DNA from: Paracentrotus lividus
Lineage: Eukaryota; Echinodermata; Echinoidea; Camarodonta; Echinidae
Direction of reading: 5' to 3'
Assembly: GCA_940671915.1 (NCBI GenBank)
Contig: CALNVZ010003433.1
Coordinates: forward strand, 12,718,539 to 12,782,538
Length of the DNA stretch: 64,000 nt
Position 1 is the first letter of the stretch. Every line of letters begins with the position of its first letter. The notes beneath the pieces were generated by a model, which saw only the letters and a program-made list of their open reading frames with translations, ran no database searches and was not told the origin of the DNA. A program made the position numbers and the translations under genes. Of this stretch, positions 35,601 through 50,600 are shown piece after piece.

Positions 35601-38600
35601 ACATGATAGTTTAAATATGTTCAGTCAAATTGTAAAATTAGCCCCTGGAAATGAAATTGTGAACGTTTCACTGTGACTGTGGGAATAGAACCATGCATTA
35701 AATAGATCTCATAGATAAAATTACAAAGGATATAAGATTTTTAGAAATTTGAAGAGTGTGTACATGGTAAACAAGTGTAACTTTAAAAAAAAAAAAAAAA
35801 AAAAAACACAACAAGGATTGAGGTGGCTTCAGTGGCCATCAGTTTCAACCAATCCCCTCATCAAGGGTATATTTTATAGATATCGCAATTCACGGTTCAA
35901 ATAGTAAAAGTTGTAATCTACAAAAAGGGAAAGACATTGGTTTTAAAAAAAATGTGCATAAGTGCAGGTTCTTTGAGGGCCTCCCAAACTTGACCTCATC
36001 AGAAAATCAATTTGTATATAATTTTTTCTTTTTCTTTTTGCACAAGTGAATATCATCCCCAATTTTCCAATTAAATTTTATAACCATGTTTATAATCTTA
36101 TATTTTATTGTATTGTCCAATCACCCCTTCACACTGGTCAAACTCTGTAGATTCGAGGTCACTACTTGGCCAAACTTGACCCATTGAACATCTACTCTGC
36201 AGCAACGGGCAGCCGCCCTGACATCATTTCATCAGGGTCAGCCTTAGGACTAGGTAAACCAGTGGTTGGTGTCCTATATGGACAGATTTAGCCAAGCCAA
36301 CTATTTTATTTGGCAACTATGGGTGTGCAACAGAATACATACAATTGATGACGATTCTAAATTGGAATTTTTTTCTCCTTTTGTAGCAAGTTGTACGAAA
36401 AAAATTCTATATGGAGATTTGGTACATCCAAAATGGACTTGTGTTATATCAAGCACAGCTTTTAAAAATATTGAGGAATAGATCCACATTGTACATTTTG
36501 TAACTTTAACGAGTACATTAATTGGAATCTATTCAGATGATTTGCATCTTTAAAAACCCGTCTGTGATGAGTAAAATTATCCTGTTTCTTAGTAGGGTTA
36601 ACAAGATCCTTTTGAAAGGGTTAACCAAACTATATGTGTGCAATTTGGTTGTTTGAGTTGTCATGAATGTTTGATATTATCAAGGCAGTTTCTGTCCCTT
36701 TGCTAGGTTCTTCCAGGTTAATTTTAAGCTTGAGCAGCTTGGCATTGCCCAAATTCATATAGAGTATATATGCACATAAGATTTGTACTTGTGCTTGTCC
36801 TATCTGAACAAGGAGGTACCTCCTTGGTCTGAACATGTGATTATCTAGTAAGAAAAGTGAAAGAAAGGTTTGAGCATACCCCTCTAAAGCCCCTGTACCC
36901 GTTAGACATGTACATGTAGAAAATAGCCCGTTTGGCCATATTTGTACAGTTCATACAAATATTGGACAAAGTGACTGTTTTCTACATGTAGTAGTTCAAG
37001 TTCAAGTTCAAGTTTATTTAAAACCAAAATCATCACAACGTACCATATTGATATACATACATGCATATAAAATATATAACGAGTACATCAGCACTTATCA
37101 AATTAGAGTACAGCATAGATGAATTGATTTTAGGACCCCTTTGGAAGCTAGGCTTGTTAGCGGGGCCCTTGAGTAAATAACATTAATAACATGATATATA
37201 AAAGATACTAATCTACAGAAAACAAAATAAACAGTGATAAATAGACATGAATATTTAATATATTACTGCAAGCGACAGAGTGGATATGTGTCTGTGACTT
37301 TAGTCTTCTTCCGATGGTTATGCCAGAAGGGAAACTGGCTCAACATGTCTAAAAGCTTTAGGGATAATTAATCATTGATGGGGCATAAAAGTTTTTTTTT
37401 TTTTTTTCTTCTTCATGAAAGTGACTTTGAATTACTTTAGTAATAATGTCAATATATGTGACACACATGTACATATAAAACATTCACTTACATGAAGTTT
37501 CCTGGTACTTGGAAGGATATCCTCTATCATGTTGAGTAAGTTCACATCTCATTCGGATGACTGTGGAAACCAATGTCTATTGGAAAAGTTCAATAACCTT
37601 TTATGTTCAAAATCTTTCACCGGAGACATATAGCCTAAAATCTATGGCAGAGTTCAAACTACCATAAGTACATAAACTTTGTTCTTATGTTTATGGAACA
37701 CCAAATATTAAATTTGTTATTCTGCGACTAAATAAAAATATGAGATAAATCAACCTTAAATTAAAAGAATTTAAATTGATTCAGAGATAAGAGTTTTGTT
37801 TACTCATATATTTACAGGATTTCTTTGTAATCTTCTTTAAAAAAAAAAAAAAAAAAAAAAATGGTACTACATGTATAGTGCTTAATAAATATTTGGACCA
37901 GAGACCTTGTATTAACCTTCAGAGATTACATTGTAGGTTTAAACTGCTCTATCTTAATGACAGTCCAATATTGACAAACACAAATGTGTGAATGACCTTC
38001 TGAAAAGATCTGCTTGTAATCATAATACTGCCCCTCCCAAGTATAAGGTTTCAGACATTTTAAATTATTCAGCAAAATGTTTGCAAATTGATGAAAAGTT
38101 TTTGAAGTTATGCATGCACTTCTTCTTTATCAAATTTTATACATTCACTGTGCTAATATTATGTACAAAAAAGAATGAGGTGGATATTAATATAAGTGTA
38201 AATTACACTTATTGGGCTCTTTTCAGGATATATAATTTGTTTCCTACATGGATGTTTCCTTCTGGAGCGTAGAATTTTAAGGTTTTTGTGATAAAAATAG
38301 ATCAGGAGGATGAGGAAAAGGGTATAGCGAAGGGGAGGTGGGAGAAGGAAAGGCAATTTAAGGGAGAAATGAAGGAAAGCAAATAAAAGGAAAGAAGAGG
38401 AAAGAAGAAGAGAGGGGTGGGATGTTGCAGGGTCATGGGTGTAAATCCCGGGGGGATGGGGGGGGGGGATACATCCCCCCAGATTTTGAGGAGGGGGGGG
38501 GGGGGGGGGGGGTGGCCTGTAAAAACATCCCCCCCCCCAGTTTTCAAGAAAGAAATGAGGGGAAAAAATACACAGTAACAAACAGTTACCTATAAAGTAT

Positions 38601-41600
38601 AAATAGGTTGGATCCAATGCCCTCATCTAGGGACAAACCTTAGGAAAGGGTGTTCTTGACATTCAAAAATATTAATGTAGTTGTGTGCGGGCTAGGTTGG
38701 TGGAGGGCTTGGGGCCTGCAGCCCACAAAATGTTTATAGCATAGATTGTGGATTTGTTTTCTATCGCTGTTATTTAACAAAGCATGTAAAATGTATCTTC
38801 TAAGTGGATACTAAATTTTCGGCTCGCACTCCCCTCTCGCTGATACTAAATAGGATCTATACTGCTCAAAATAATATCCCCAAATTTTAACTTAAAAATT
38901 TCGGCGCGAGCTTTGCACTCGCTTTACTTCTTCCATTACTAAAATGAACAGGAATCAAGGCAGCCATTATGATTCTTTTTTCGTATCCCCTCGCTCTCTG
39001 AATACATTTCTCTTTTAGCGGCTTCTGATCTAAAGTGTCCCCTTTTTCAGAAAAGATACCCTTTTTCAAGACCCCTACTTTCAAATCCATTCCGCACTTC
39101 TAGGCCTATTATATATTTTATTTTTGTTTGTTTGTTTTTTCCTTTTCGCCCCCGCGGATACTATATAGGACCTTTAATGCACAAGCATATCCGATTTCAG
39201 CTTAAAATTTTGAGCTCGCGCTTCGCGCTCGCTAATACTAAATAGGAGCTATAGTGCACAAATATCACCAACCTTTTAAAGCTTAAATTTTTTTAAATTA
39301 AATTTGTTTTTCCATTACCAAAATGAACAGTAATCAAGGCAGCCATAAGCTGAACATTCAAAGACAAATTCTATTCATACGGCCCCTCCTCTCAAGTCTG
39401 TTCCGCCGCCTCTCTATATGGGTATTAAAAACGTTCTTTGTGTCACTAGTGCTTGTGTACATGCCATACAATATAGCAAAAATTTGGTAATTTATTTCGC
39501 TCATTCCCCCACTCCTCGACACAGATTTACGCCGCTGTGCTGGGTCATGGGAACAAGGGGGAAAAAAGGACTAAGAGGCAAACGACTTGTACATATAGTC
39601 ATATAAAATGCATAATGAGTTTTCAAAGTGAGATCAAAAGTGGAAGAAAGGGCCTCAAAGGATGTAAACGTAAATTTTTATGTAGATCAAAATGTCATCC
39701 ACTGTCATTTTCTGAAAAGGGAACAGACGTCACCGGAAGGAGATTGCCCGGTTTGGATGGAGCAGTATAGACAATCCACCTGTCTTCCTGGAGGTTATTT
39801 GATTGGACGAGAAGTGACTTCCTTGCGTTCGTCTTGAAAGCATTTTGATTAAGGTTCATCAGACATGGCTGGTATTGATCCAGTCTTAGCCTCTTACCAG
39901 GCTGAATGTAAATTATCTACCTGTATAAATTGTTCGGGGAGGGTCCACGAGGCCGATTATTCTCATATTATCAGTGTAGACAAACATCCTGGTAAAAGAC
40001 AATATGATATATGACAAAAATTGCCCTTGTGGATCCTCGGCCTTGTGGGAAAAACCCTCGGCCTTGTTGGAAAATCCTTGGCCTCGTTGGAAGACCCGAT
40101 TGTTCAGAGACGGATTTATGTACATGTACATGTAGGTGTTACTCATTCTGGCCCCAAAGGCCCAGGTTACTAATTCTCCAGATTTACTCTTGAACTTTTT
40201 AAGATGGAATACCCCCAAATCCTATATTGTGATGTAAAACACGATGAAAAATAAAACTACTCAGGATCAAAAGAAACGATGGAAAAGAAAAAGAAATAGA
40301 AATAAAGCTAACAAAAAGGACAACTTTGTCTGCACCGTTTGAAATGTATTTTGCTAAAATCCTGTTTGACAGTTCAACATCTAAATTCAAATTTGCTCCA
40401 TACATGTATAATTTAAAGCTTGGGCATCAGACTAACGTGGACTTCATCGTGATTCTGAAGTCAATCCTCCAGTGTTGAAATTGGAAATCAAATTTAGCTT
40501 TTAATGCCAATTTGTGAGGGAAATTTATTGACTGGACTGAATTTGCCCATTGAGCAAGGAATCCCATGGCTGTGTCAAACTCATTTTTTTTATTTATTTT
40601 TTTTTAGAGTAAGAAGCACTTTAACTGATATACTTGAACAGCTAGACTTACATTTAACATCCTTGTGGCACTTACCACCATTTTAAATACCCATTGCATA
40701 CATGTAGGAGTTTAAAATGAGCCAATTTCTGTGATGTTTAATGTTAGATTTAGAATCAATATGGCGGCTAAACACAATAGACAGCACTTTTTGGGGGGAT
40801 TTCCTGTTAGTTTTTTTTTTTTAAGAGTCATGTTATTGTAAATGATACATTTGTCCTCGACTAGTGTATATCACAAATACATAACAAACACCATGAATAG
40901 CACAATATCAATCAGTCAATTTTAAATGTAGTAGATATTTGAAAATGTAAGCTTCCTTTTTCATTGTTCACTCAATCTGTCTAGTTTTTTATTTTGTATG
41001 CTCCAGGGAGTCGAAAACATCGCATTGCATCAACTCAATGAAATTATATTTTGCTTCAGGCAGGCAGAAAACTGTTTAATAAAGTGTCATCTAGACGATG
41101 CCTCTTAGGTTTTGGTTAATGAAATCAGACTATCGAATTAGGATATGCCGATTGATAATTAACCTTTCGCCATTCAATTTGTAGTTATTTGCTAGTTACA
41201 TTGCGATATTTTATAGGTATATTCAATACAACTGCAAGCCTTCCCGGTATATTTATGTAGCAAAATTTCCAACTCCTAAATTATATCTTGTTGGAAAGTT
41301 TAGAAGAAGGGACTTTATTTTTCATAACCATAGTATTTCAGACAAAAACTGGCAAAAAGAATTGACAAAAATAAATGATAAAAAAAAAAAAAATGTGAAA
41401 TACCAAATTACAAAATTATTCAATTTAATTTTTAGTTTCTTTGAAATCCATGATTACATCTTCAAGAACTTTCACAGATTTTCCTTATTGTCTGCTGTAT
41501 ACTTAGTGCTTGATTATAATACTGGACATCTTTAACAGATTTATTTGTTTGTTTATTTAGTTTTTTGGGGGGGAGGGGAGGGGGTAGGGGGCAAGGGTTG

Positions 41601-44600
41601 GGGGTTTCATAGTATTTTTATCAAATAGTGTAAGCTCCAGTCTCCGGGCAATCAACTCATCAGGTTCTTTGGAGCTCATACACATACGTTTACGTGTACA
41701 TGTAGGTCTACAACTGGCTTTGTTTCAAAGCAGTCAGGCAAAATAGAAGTTTATTATTTATAAATCAAAATCTTTGAAAATCCAAATTCTAAATCATACA
41801 GTCCATGTGATAATTTATATGTACATGTACATGTACATGTATGATGCTTGTGAGGGGCACTCCCGTGTCTGTAAATGACCGACGGTGTTTTTAATATAGC
41901 CTCGTGTACATCTACATGTTTATTGCTGGCGTGAACCCTGGATTTCTCGTACCTTATTATTCAAGTGAGGCTACCGACAATGCTCGGAGCTTACATGAAC
42001 ATGCACATGTAAGCAGTAAGGTGAGAAGGCCAATCAATTATGTACAGTGGAGTCTGTCGATATCAGCATCGTCTGTCGATAACACTGAGCACTGTCTGTT
42101 GTGTATGACATCTTCCCATTTGTACCAGGGACTGCTCACTTGTGTAATGACCCGCATAACACCCCAGCACACAGATTGTTCTGGATGTACATCTGTATGT
42201 ATGGCCCATCATCTGTTCTGATATGATATTATACAATGTGATCATGTTTTTGAAAATATTATCACCATAGAAATGCATTATCATATTTAATTTTATTTCT
42301 ATTCAAGTTTAATTTATTAAATACAAAGGATAAAACTCAGTGGAGGGTGGTCCGATTCAGTTATAAGAACTGCTTTAGGATGGAGCCCTCCACCTTGTAC
42401 AAACATACATATAGAAAATAAACATGATCAAACTTAATACACACATTTAAACAAATCTATGCATAAATGAAAAATAACATAAAGCATATATGTGATACGT
42501 CTTGTCGAAATGAGAGAGAAGTCGCAGATCAAAGATCCGAGTAAATCGACAAACTAATAAAAAACTCAAAATTTTGAGGAAATTTTTTTTTTTGATTTTC
42601 TGGTTCTACCATGCTTCATCTTTGCTCTGTTAAAAAAATGAGTGAAAATGATAACGGGAAAGTGGTAAAAAAGCAGTTTTTCGGCGAGTGTTTTTTTCGG
42701 TCATAATTTTTTTTTTCCGGACATACAAGCGCACGTCCACGCTCATTTCCCCTCTCCGTTTAGGAAGTCAAACTTCGCAGACGTTTTTCTCTTGATTTTG
42801 ATTTCCAAGAGCACAGAGGGTAATATCTCCACTTCTATTTACTCTTTACAGTCGGGTTATATATCAAATTCAAGGCAATGAATCAGGGATCAATAATATC
42901 AAATAAAATGGATTTCAAAAATCGCGACTAGTCTCTCATTTCGACGTGACGCATCACATATATTGTCTTCATGATAATTGCTCCTTTCCTGAAGTTTCTT
43001 GAATTTGCAAAGTTCTGACTGTTGGATACTGGTGTACTTCGTGTACAGAATGGTGATAGTACTTTTCGCTGTGTAAACTTGAATGCCCTCCAGTGCGCCT
43101 TGACACAGATTATGCTACAAATGTAGAAACATGCATGGCATCTATTATGCCGCGGTCACAACTCGCCGTACCATCGACGTGCAACTCCCTACGATGGATT
43201 TCGTAGAAATTCGTGCAGCGGAGGTACCTTGCAGGTACAATGTATGTACGACTTTCAGGAAGTTTTTACAATACCCTTACTACAGTTGACCCAGGACCTG
43301 TGCGTGCATTGTACCTGCAACACAGGCTACGTTGATGGCACGTGCCCTGTAGCCTACATGTACGACGAGTTGTGACTGCCGCATTAGCAGCCATCAACTG
43401 TGATTTGTGTAAGTGCCCCTTTCTGAAGTTGACTGATTTCCGAAGCCTCTGTCTATTCGCTAGAACTAAAAGGTACATGAACATATACTTGTGCATTTAG
43501 CGCGAGATAATGATGTGACTTAATTACTGGCAACAGGTTTAATAGGGGTTAATTGGTGGGTGACAAACTTATCATTCGTACAATGGAGCCTGTGTGGAAG
43601 CTTAATGATTTAAAGGCAGAATTTACCTTGCGTCAAGTTGGATCTCACAGCAGAATAATGGTTGGTTGGGAAAGTCTAATACAAGGAAAGAAATTGAAAT
43701 TAAAGAGTGCCATTTTATTACTGTATAAGCCAATATTTTCGCGTCCAGATATTTTCACGATTTTGGACTAGTTGGGGAAATTCGCGAGAGCAAAATTTCA
43801 CGATTTTGGTGACAACTTCATTACTATAAATAGCCTTGTACTGAAGTGGAAATTTTCGCGATGACCGACTCGCGAAATTCGTGAAAATAACCACTTACAT
43901 GTATACAGTATTGCCTTGCTTGGAAAGTAAGCATGCTATCAATGCTGATATTTTCATGAATCCTAATTGGCATATTTAAAGTACATATCTGACCATTTAA
44001 TAAGACTAATGAGGTCATTGCAATATAGTGTATTACATTTCAACCCGACCAGCTGTTGTGTACACTGAACATTATAATGGACCCGTGTAATACTATCTGC
44101 TCGGTGACAGTGTCTGGCATTATCTACATGTATACCTATACAGACTGCCTGTCATATCATTGCTCATATGTACATTTAGATGTAGACTTAGAATTCTTCT
44201 GGTGCTTTCTGTGGTAGATGCTTAGATAACATCTATAGATATTGTAGAGGCATCTATCGTTAAACATGTACCACTCATTAAAGGAATACATTCATTCTGG
44301 ATTGATGATTTAATGTATCTGTACATGTGCATACATATATTTAATATGTAGATCGTATTTTTGGTGATTGGTATTTTTGCTTCAAGCAGATAGTATATTG
44401 TGCTTCTTTTAAGAAAGAGATTAATAAGATTTTACGAGCTTTAAAAATATGTGCTGTAGGGCCCTGTATATACATGTACATGTACATGTGTACATTGCTA
44501 CATGTACATTGTAGATTTATGTAATATTGTGTAAAATTAAGCCCTTTAATACCTTTGACTCCTTTTTCTGTAGTATTAGACTACAACATACCTAGCTGGT

Positions 44601-47600
44601 GTTATGAATGACTTTACGAACGACTGAAACATGTTCTTGGGTGCTATACTAATCATTTTCTCACTTATTTAGCACAAGGACTGATCACCTGGGGGGTGTT
44701 TCACAAAGAGTTAAGTAGACTTAAAGTCGCAATCTAATTGATAGATTTCACAATGGCGCGCATCCCCTGAACATGGTCAGTCCAATGAGGTAATGCGTAA
44801 TATAACGCACGGAACTTACGATCTAAGTGCGATGTGTAAGTCTACTTAACTCTTTGTGAAACACCCCCCTGGACTTTCTGAAAGTTGTTTGTCAAGTTAC
44901 AAACGACTTGGTGAAACACCGCTCTGGTTTAAAACTGTGGTATTCAGTTGAATATAATCATCTTGATAACATAATATTTGCAAAACATTTAAATTCCTGG
45001 ATGTGTAATCTAACCTGAATATCTCTCAACAATTTGCTCATATCAGCCTCCGGAAAGTTATCAAATCCCTTTAAATGGGATTGTTACTACTTTTTATCAT
45101 AGTACTATGTTAATATCTTACCCGGATTTCAAATTGTTCACATGTTATGAATGTCGGTTACTGAAAATTTTGTGATAGAGGGGAATAAAGTATGAACATT
45201 CCTTTGCATACATGTAGATCAGCCCCTCTTTCCCCTTGACATTTTCCTTTCATATTTCATTATCATTTATGTATTATGTACATGTAAGCGTTATTAATCT
45301 GGTGTACTTCAATTTCGTCCAAGCTTGATTTAATAAATAAATAAGTGAATAAATAAAACGAAAGAAAATAATCTTCAGGACTAAAAATTTTGAGGAATAC
45401 ACAGAAATATTTTGCTTATGATGATGATGATTTTTTTTTTTTTTTTTTGTATGGAGTTCTCATTGTTCATGAACCTGGTTATTCTATTTCATTGCATGCT
45501 TGATTTTTTTTGGTATTTTTTTCTTGATTAAAGAAATGTTCTCAATAGAAATGTTGTTTTGCATACATGTATATTCATTTGTTATTTTAATCTCATACAT
45601 GTATTCTCATTTATATCTATAATCATTCTCAAATTATGACATTAATCTTCAATATTTTACATGCCTTCTTTTGAAGTTTGCTTTCAAAATGACTGCAAAT
45701 TTGTATCTTTTTTGTGTGTGTCCTTTGATTCTGCAGCTTCTCCTTTAGATTAATTGCACATGTTCATCTTCTTTTTTTTTTTTTTTTTTTTTATAACACC
45801 CAGCACCGGATTGTTCTGAGATGTACATGTTATGTTATGCGCCATCATCTGTTCTGATATGATTTGATTATCAATGTGATCATGTTTTGAAAATATTATC
45901 ACCATAGAAATGCATTATCATATTTATTTTATTTCTATTCAAGATGTAATTTATTAAATACAAAGGAATAAAACATCAGTGGAGGGTGGTCCGATTCAGT
46001 TTATAAGACTGCTTTAGGTGGAGCCTCTCACCTTGTACAAAATACATATAGAAATAAACATGATCAAAACTTAATAAACACATTTAAAACAATCTAATGC
46101 ATAAATGAAAATAACATAAAGCATATTGTGATCGTCTTGTCGAAATGGAGAGAGAAGTCGCAGATCAAAGACCGAGTAAATTCGACAAACTAATAAAGAA
46201 ACTCCAATTTGAGGAAATTTTTTTTTTGATTTTCTGGTTCTAATCATGCTTATCTTTGCTCTGTTAAAAAAAATGAGTGAAATGATACGGGAAAGTGGTA
46301 AAAAAGCAGTTTTTCGGCGATGTGTTTTTTTTTCGGTCATAATTTTTTTTTTCCGGATCATACAAGCGCACGTCCGCTCATTTCCCTCTCCGTTTAGGAA
46401 GTCAAACTTGCGGACGTTTTCTCTCTGATTTTGATTTCCAAGAGCACGAGAGGTAATTATCCACTTCTATTTACTCTTTACAGTCGGGTAATATATCAAT
46501 TCAAGGCAATGAATCAGGGTCAATAATATCAAATAAATGGATTTGCAAAATCGCGACTAGTTCGTCATATTTCGACGGACGCTCACATAAATATCTTCAT
46601 GATAATTGCTCCTTTCCCTGAAGTTTCTTGAATTTGCAATTTCTGATGTTGATCTGGTGTCTTCGTGTCGAATGGTGATAGTATTTTCGCTGTGTAAACT
46701 TGAATGCCCTCGTGGCCTTGACTGATTATGCTACAAATGTAGAAACATGCATAGGCATCTATTATGCGCGTGTGTATTTCGTGTTTACAACGAAGCTAGA
46801 CGCGTCGGTTGCGGCTTGGGTCGTTATGCTCGTAGAAACATGCTGGCATCTATTATGCCCGGTCACAACTCGCGTACCATCGGACGTGCATCTCCGATGG
46901 ATTTTGTGAAATTCGTGCAGGCGGAGGTACCCTTGCAGGTACAATGTATGTATCGACTTTCAGGAAGTTTTTACAATACCCTTACTACAGTTGACCAGGA
47001 CCTGTGCGTGCATTGTACCTGCAACACAGGCTACGTTGATGGCACGTGCCCTGGTAGCCTACCATGTACGCGAGTTGTGACTGCCGATAGCAGCTATAAA
47101 CTGTTGATTTGTGTAAGTGCCCCTTTCTGAAGTTGACTGATTTCCGAAGCCTCTGTCTATTCGCTAGCAACTAAAAGGTACAATGAACATATACTTGTGC
47201 ATTTAGCGCGAGATAATGATGTGACTTATTACTGGCAACAGGTTTAATAGGGGTTAATTGGTGGGTGACAAACTTATCATTCGTACAATGGAGCTGCTGT
47301 GGGAAGCTTAATGATTTAAAGGCAGAATTTACCTGCGTAAGTTGGATCTCACAGCAGAATATATGGGTGTTGGAAAGTCTAATACAAGGAAAGAATGAGA
47401 ATTAGAGTGCCATTTTATTACTGTATAAAAGCCAATATTTTCCGCGTCCGATATTTTCACGGATTTTGGACTAGTTGGGAGATTCGCGAGAAAAATTTAA
47501 CGATTTTGGGGACAACTTCATTACTTAAATACCTTGTACTGAAGTGGAAATTTTCGCGATTGACGACCTCGCGAAATTCGTGAAAATAACCACTTACATG

Positions 47601-50600
47601 TAATACAGTATTGCCTGCTTGGAAAGTAGGCATGCTATCAATGCTTGATTATTTTGATGAATCCTAATTGGCATATTTAAAGTACATATCTGACCATTTA
47701 TAAGACTATGAGTCATTGCAATATAGTGTACTTAGCATTTTCAACCCGACAGCTGTTGGTGTACTACTGACATTATAATGGACGTGTTAAAATATTGCTC
47801 GGTGCAGTGTCTGGCATTATCTACATGTATAGACTATAAGACTGCTTGTCATATCATTGCTCATATGTACATTTAGATGTAGACTTAGAATTCTTCTGGT
47901 GCTTTCTGTAGGTAGATGCTTAGATAACATCTATAGATATTGTAGAGGCATCTATTCGTTAAACATGTACCACTCATTAAAGGAATACATTCATTCTGGA
48001 TTGATGATTTAATGTAACTGTACATGTGGCATACATATATTTAATATGTAGATCGTATTTTTTGGTGATTGGTATTTTTTGCTTCAGCAGATAGTATATT
48101 GTGCTTCTTTTAAGAAGAGAACTTAATAAGATTTACGAGCTTTAAAATAGTGTGCTGTAGGGCTGTATATACATGTACATTACATGTGTACATTGCTACA
48201 TGTACATTGTAAGATTTATGGTAATATTGTGTAAATTAAGCCCTTTAATACCTTTGACTCCTTTTTCTGTAGTATTAGACCTACAAATACCTAGCTGGTG
48301 TTATGAATGACTTTAACGAACACGTGAAACATGTTTTGGGTGCTATACTAATGATTTTTCCTCTTATTTAGCACAAGGACTGATCCACGCGGTGGGGTGT
48401 TTCAAAGAAGAGTTAAGTGAACTTAAAGTCGCAATCTAATTGTAGAGTTTCACATAGGCGGGCATCCCCTGAACTGTGGTCAGTCAATGAGGTAATGCGC
48501 GTATAATAACGCACGGAACTTACGATCTAAGAGTGCGATGTGTAAGTCTACTTAAATCTTTGTGAAACACCCCCTGGACTTTCTGAAAGTTGTTTGTCAA
48601 TTACAAACGACTTGGTGGACACCGCTCTGGTTTAAAAAAACTGCTGGTATTCAGTTGAATATAATCATCTTGATAACATAATAATTTGCAAAACATTTAA
48701 ATTTCCTGGATGTGTAATCTCTGAAATCTCTCGAAGCAATTTGCTCATATGCTAGCCATCCGAAAGTTTCAAATCCCTTTAAAATGGGATTGTTACTACT
48801 TTTTATCTATAGTCTATGTATATATTACTCCCGGATTTCAAATTGTTCACATGTTATGAATGTGGTTACTGAAAATTTTGTGATAGAGGGGAATAAAGTA
48901 TGAAACTTCCTTTGCAATAGTATGTAGATTCAAGCCCCTCTTTCCCTTTGACATTTTCCTTTCATATTTCATTATCATTTATGTATTATGTGACATGTAG
49001 CGTTATTAATCTTGGTGTACTTCAATTTCGGTCCAAGCTTGATTTAATAATATAAGTGAATAAATAAAAGAAAAAAAATACTTCAGGATAACAAAATTTG
49101 AGGAATACACAGAAATATTTTGCTTATGATGATGATGATTTTTTTTTTTTTTTTTGTATGGAGTTCTCATTGTTCATTGGAACCTGGTTATTCTATTTCA
49201 TTGCAGTGCTTGATTTTTTTTTGTATTTTTTTCTTGATTAAAGAAATGTTTCAATAGAATGTTGTTTGCATACATGTATATTTCATTTTTGTTATTTTAA
49301 TCTCATACATGTTTTCTCATTTATATCTATAATGCATTTCTCAAATTATGACATTAATCTTCAATATTTTACATGGCTTCTTTTTGAGTTTGCTTTCAAA
49401 TGACTGGCAAATTGTATCTTTTTTGTGGTGTCCTTTGATTCTTGCAGCTTCGTCCTTTAGATTAATTGCTTCATCTTCTTTTTTTTTTTTTTTTTTTTTT
49501 TTGGGGGGGGGTTACATTAATTTTGTAACTTAGGTAAAGGAAGATCTGTAGACAAGTCAAATGAATAATCTTTATTTTAAACAAAATTATAAACCACAAA
49601 CCTACTATTATCTGGGCCCCACACCAACTTTTATTGTAGGATGTTCGATTTAAACCTTTTTTTCTGTGTATGGATTGCATTTGGACCCTTGTTTATTTGT
49701 CAAAATTGTCAGGGGTTCTGATATGAATTGGGAAGGGGGGGGGGGTGCTACCCTCATGAATTTATAAAAGCAAAAATTTGTGTACAGTAGACAAATTTTC
49801 ATTTTTTGGTTATGATTTTATTTTTGTACCTGAAAAAGCAATAATGGTGGAAATAATTCCAATAAAAATGAGGCGCAGGTGACAATTTGATATTTTGCAA
49901 TATCTTCCTTTTTGTTGTTGTCCATATCAAATTGTTCTGGCTTTATTTAAAGAGATGGAATATACTTTTAAAACGCTGGTTTTATAATATATTCGAGTAA
50001 CAGACCTTTACAGTTTACTATACAATGTGTAGTATGAGGTGTATTTAAACAAACTGTTTATTAAAGAATAAACTAATTTGGTGAAATCCAGTTGGGCAAC
50101 AGTAGGTGTTGGGGCATGTCGGGACAAAGCAATTACATGCAAATGGGATTCAAATATGTATTTCATTTCTTTGAAACAGTTTGTTGAGTTTACATTCTTT
50201 AGGCCTATCGGTTTTAAAATTAAAGGGTCTGTGAACATATTATCAACGGTCTATTTTTTTTTAGCGCCCCTTTTGGGATAACCCGCCTATTTTGATATTT
50301 ATTCTTTGCATTTATTGTTATTACTTGTCTCCCAGTGTTGAGCCAAATGTTCATTTTTTCATTTTGGGGGATGAAAAAAAAAATCTATTAATATTGCAAA
50401 GGTCACATGTAATTGCTGGTGTAGCAGGAAGGTGTTAATATGTTTGGTGCATTGTACATGCATAATAAAATAATATGAGGTAAATGTAACACCTGTCTTG
50501 CATTTAAGTACATGTAAGTATTCTGTTCTGAGGTACATGTATCGGATTGAGTTACCTGTAGCATTTTACATCAGAAATTTTTTTTTTTTTGTNNNNNNNN

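Larger units (their letters stand above)
42156..45792. repeat. 3.6-kb direct duplication, copy A
   Basis: It begins ATAACACCCCAGCAC and ends in a long T run, and the whole is repeated immediately at 45,793. It includes the interspersed repeat (42,575-42,965), three miniature elements (43,149; 43,719; 44,691) and TACATGTA runs. No exon was found. Copy A is the cleaner: the arms of its hairpin elements pair with few gaps. Confidence 0.9.

Noticed and set aside
36151..36253. Reading exon a as a fragment of a second gene (OGDH-like paralogue or DHTKD1)
   Set aside because: It shares exact length and phases with exon b, lies between matching OGDH exons on the same strand, and no other paralogue exon was found near it.
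38159..38626. Proline-rich 155-residue frame on the minus strand
   Set aside because: It is a translation of G/C homopolymers and a purine-rich tract.
46747..47130. 127-residue plus-strand frame
   Set aside because: It lies in copy B of the duplication and over a hairpin element; copy A has stops in the same place.
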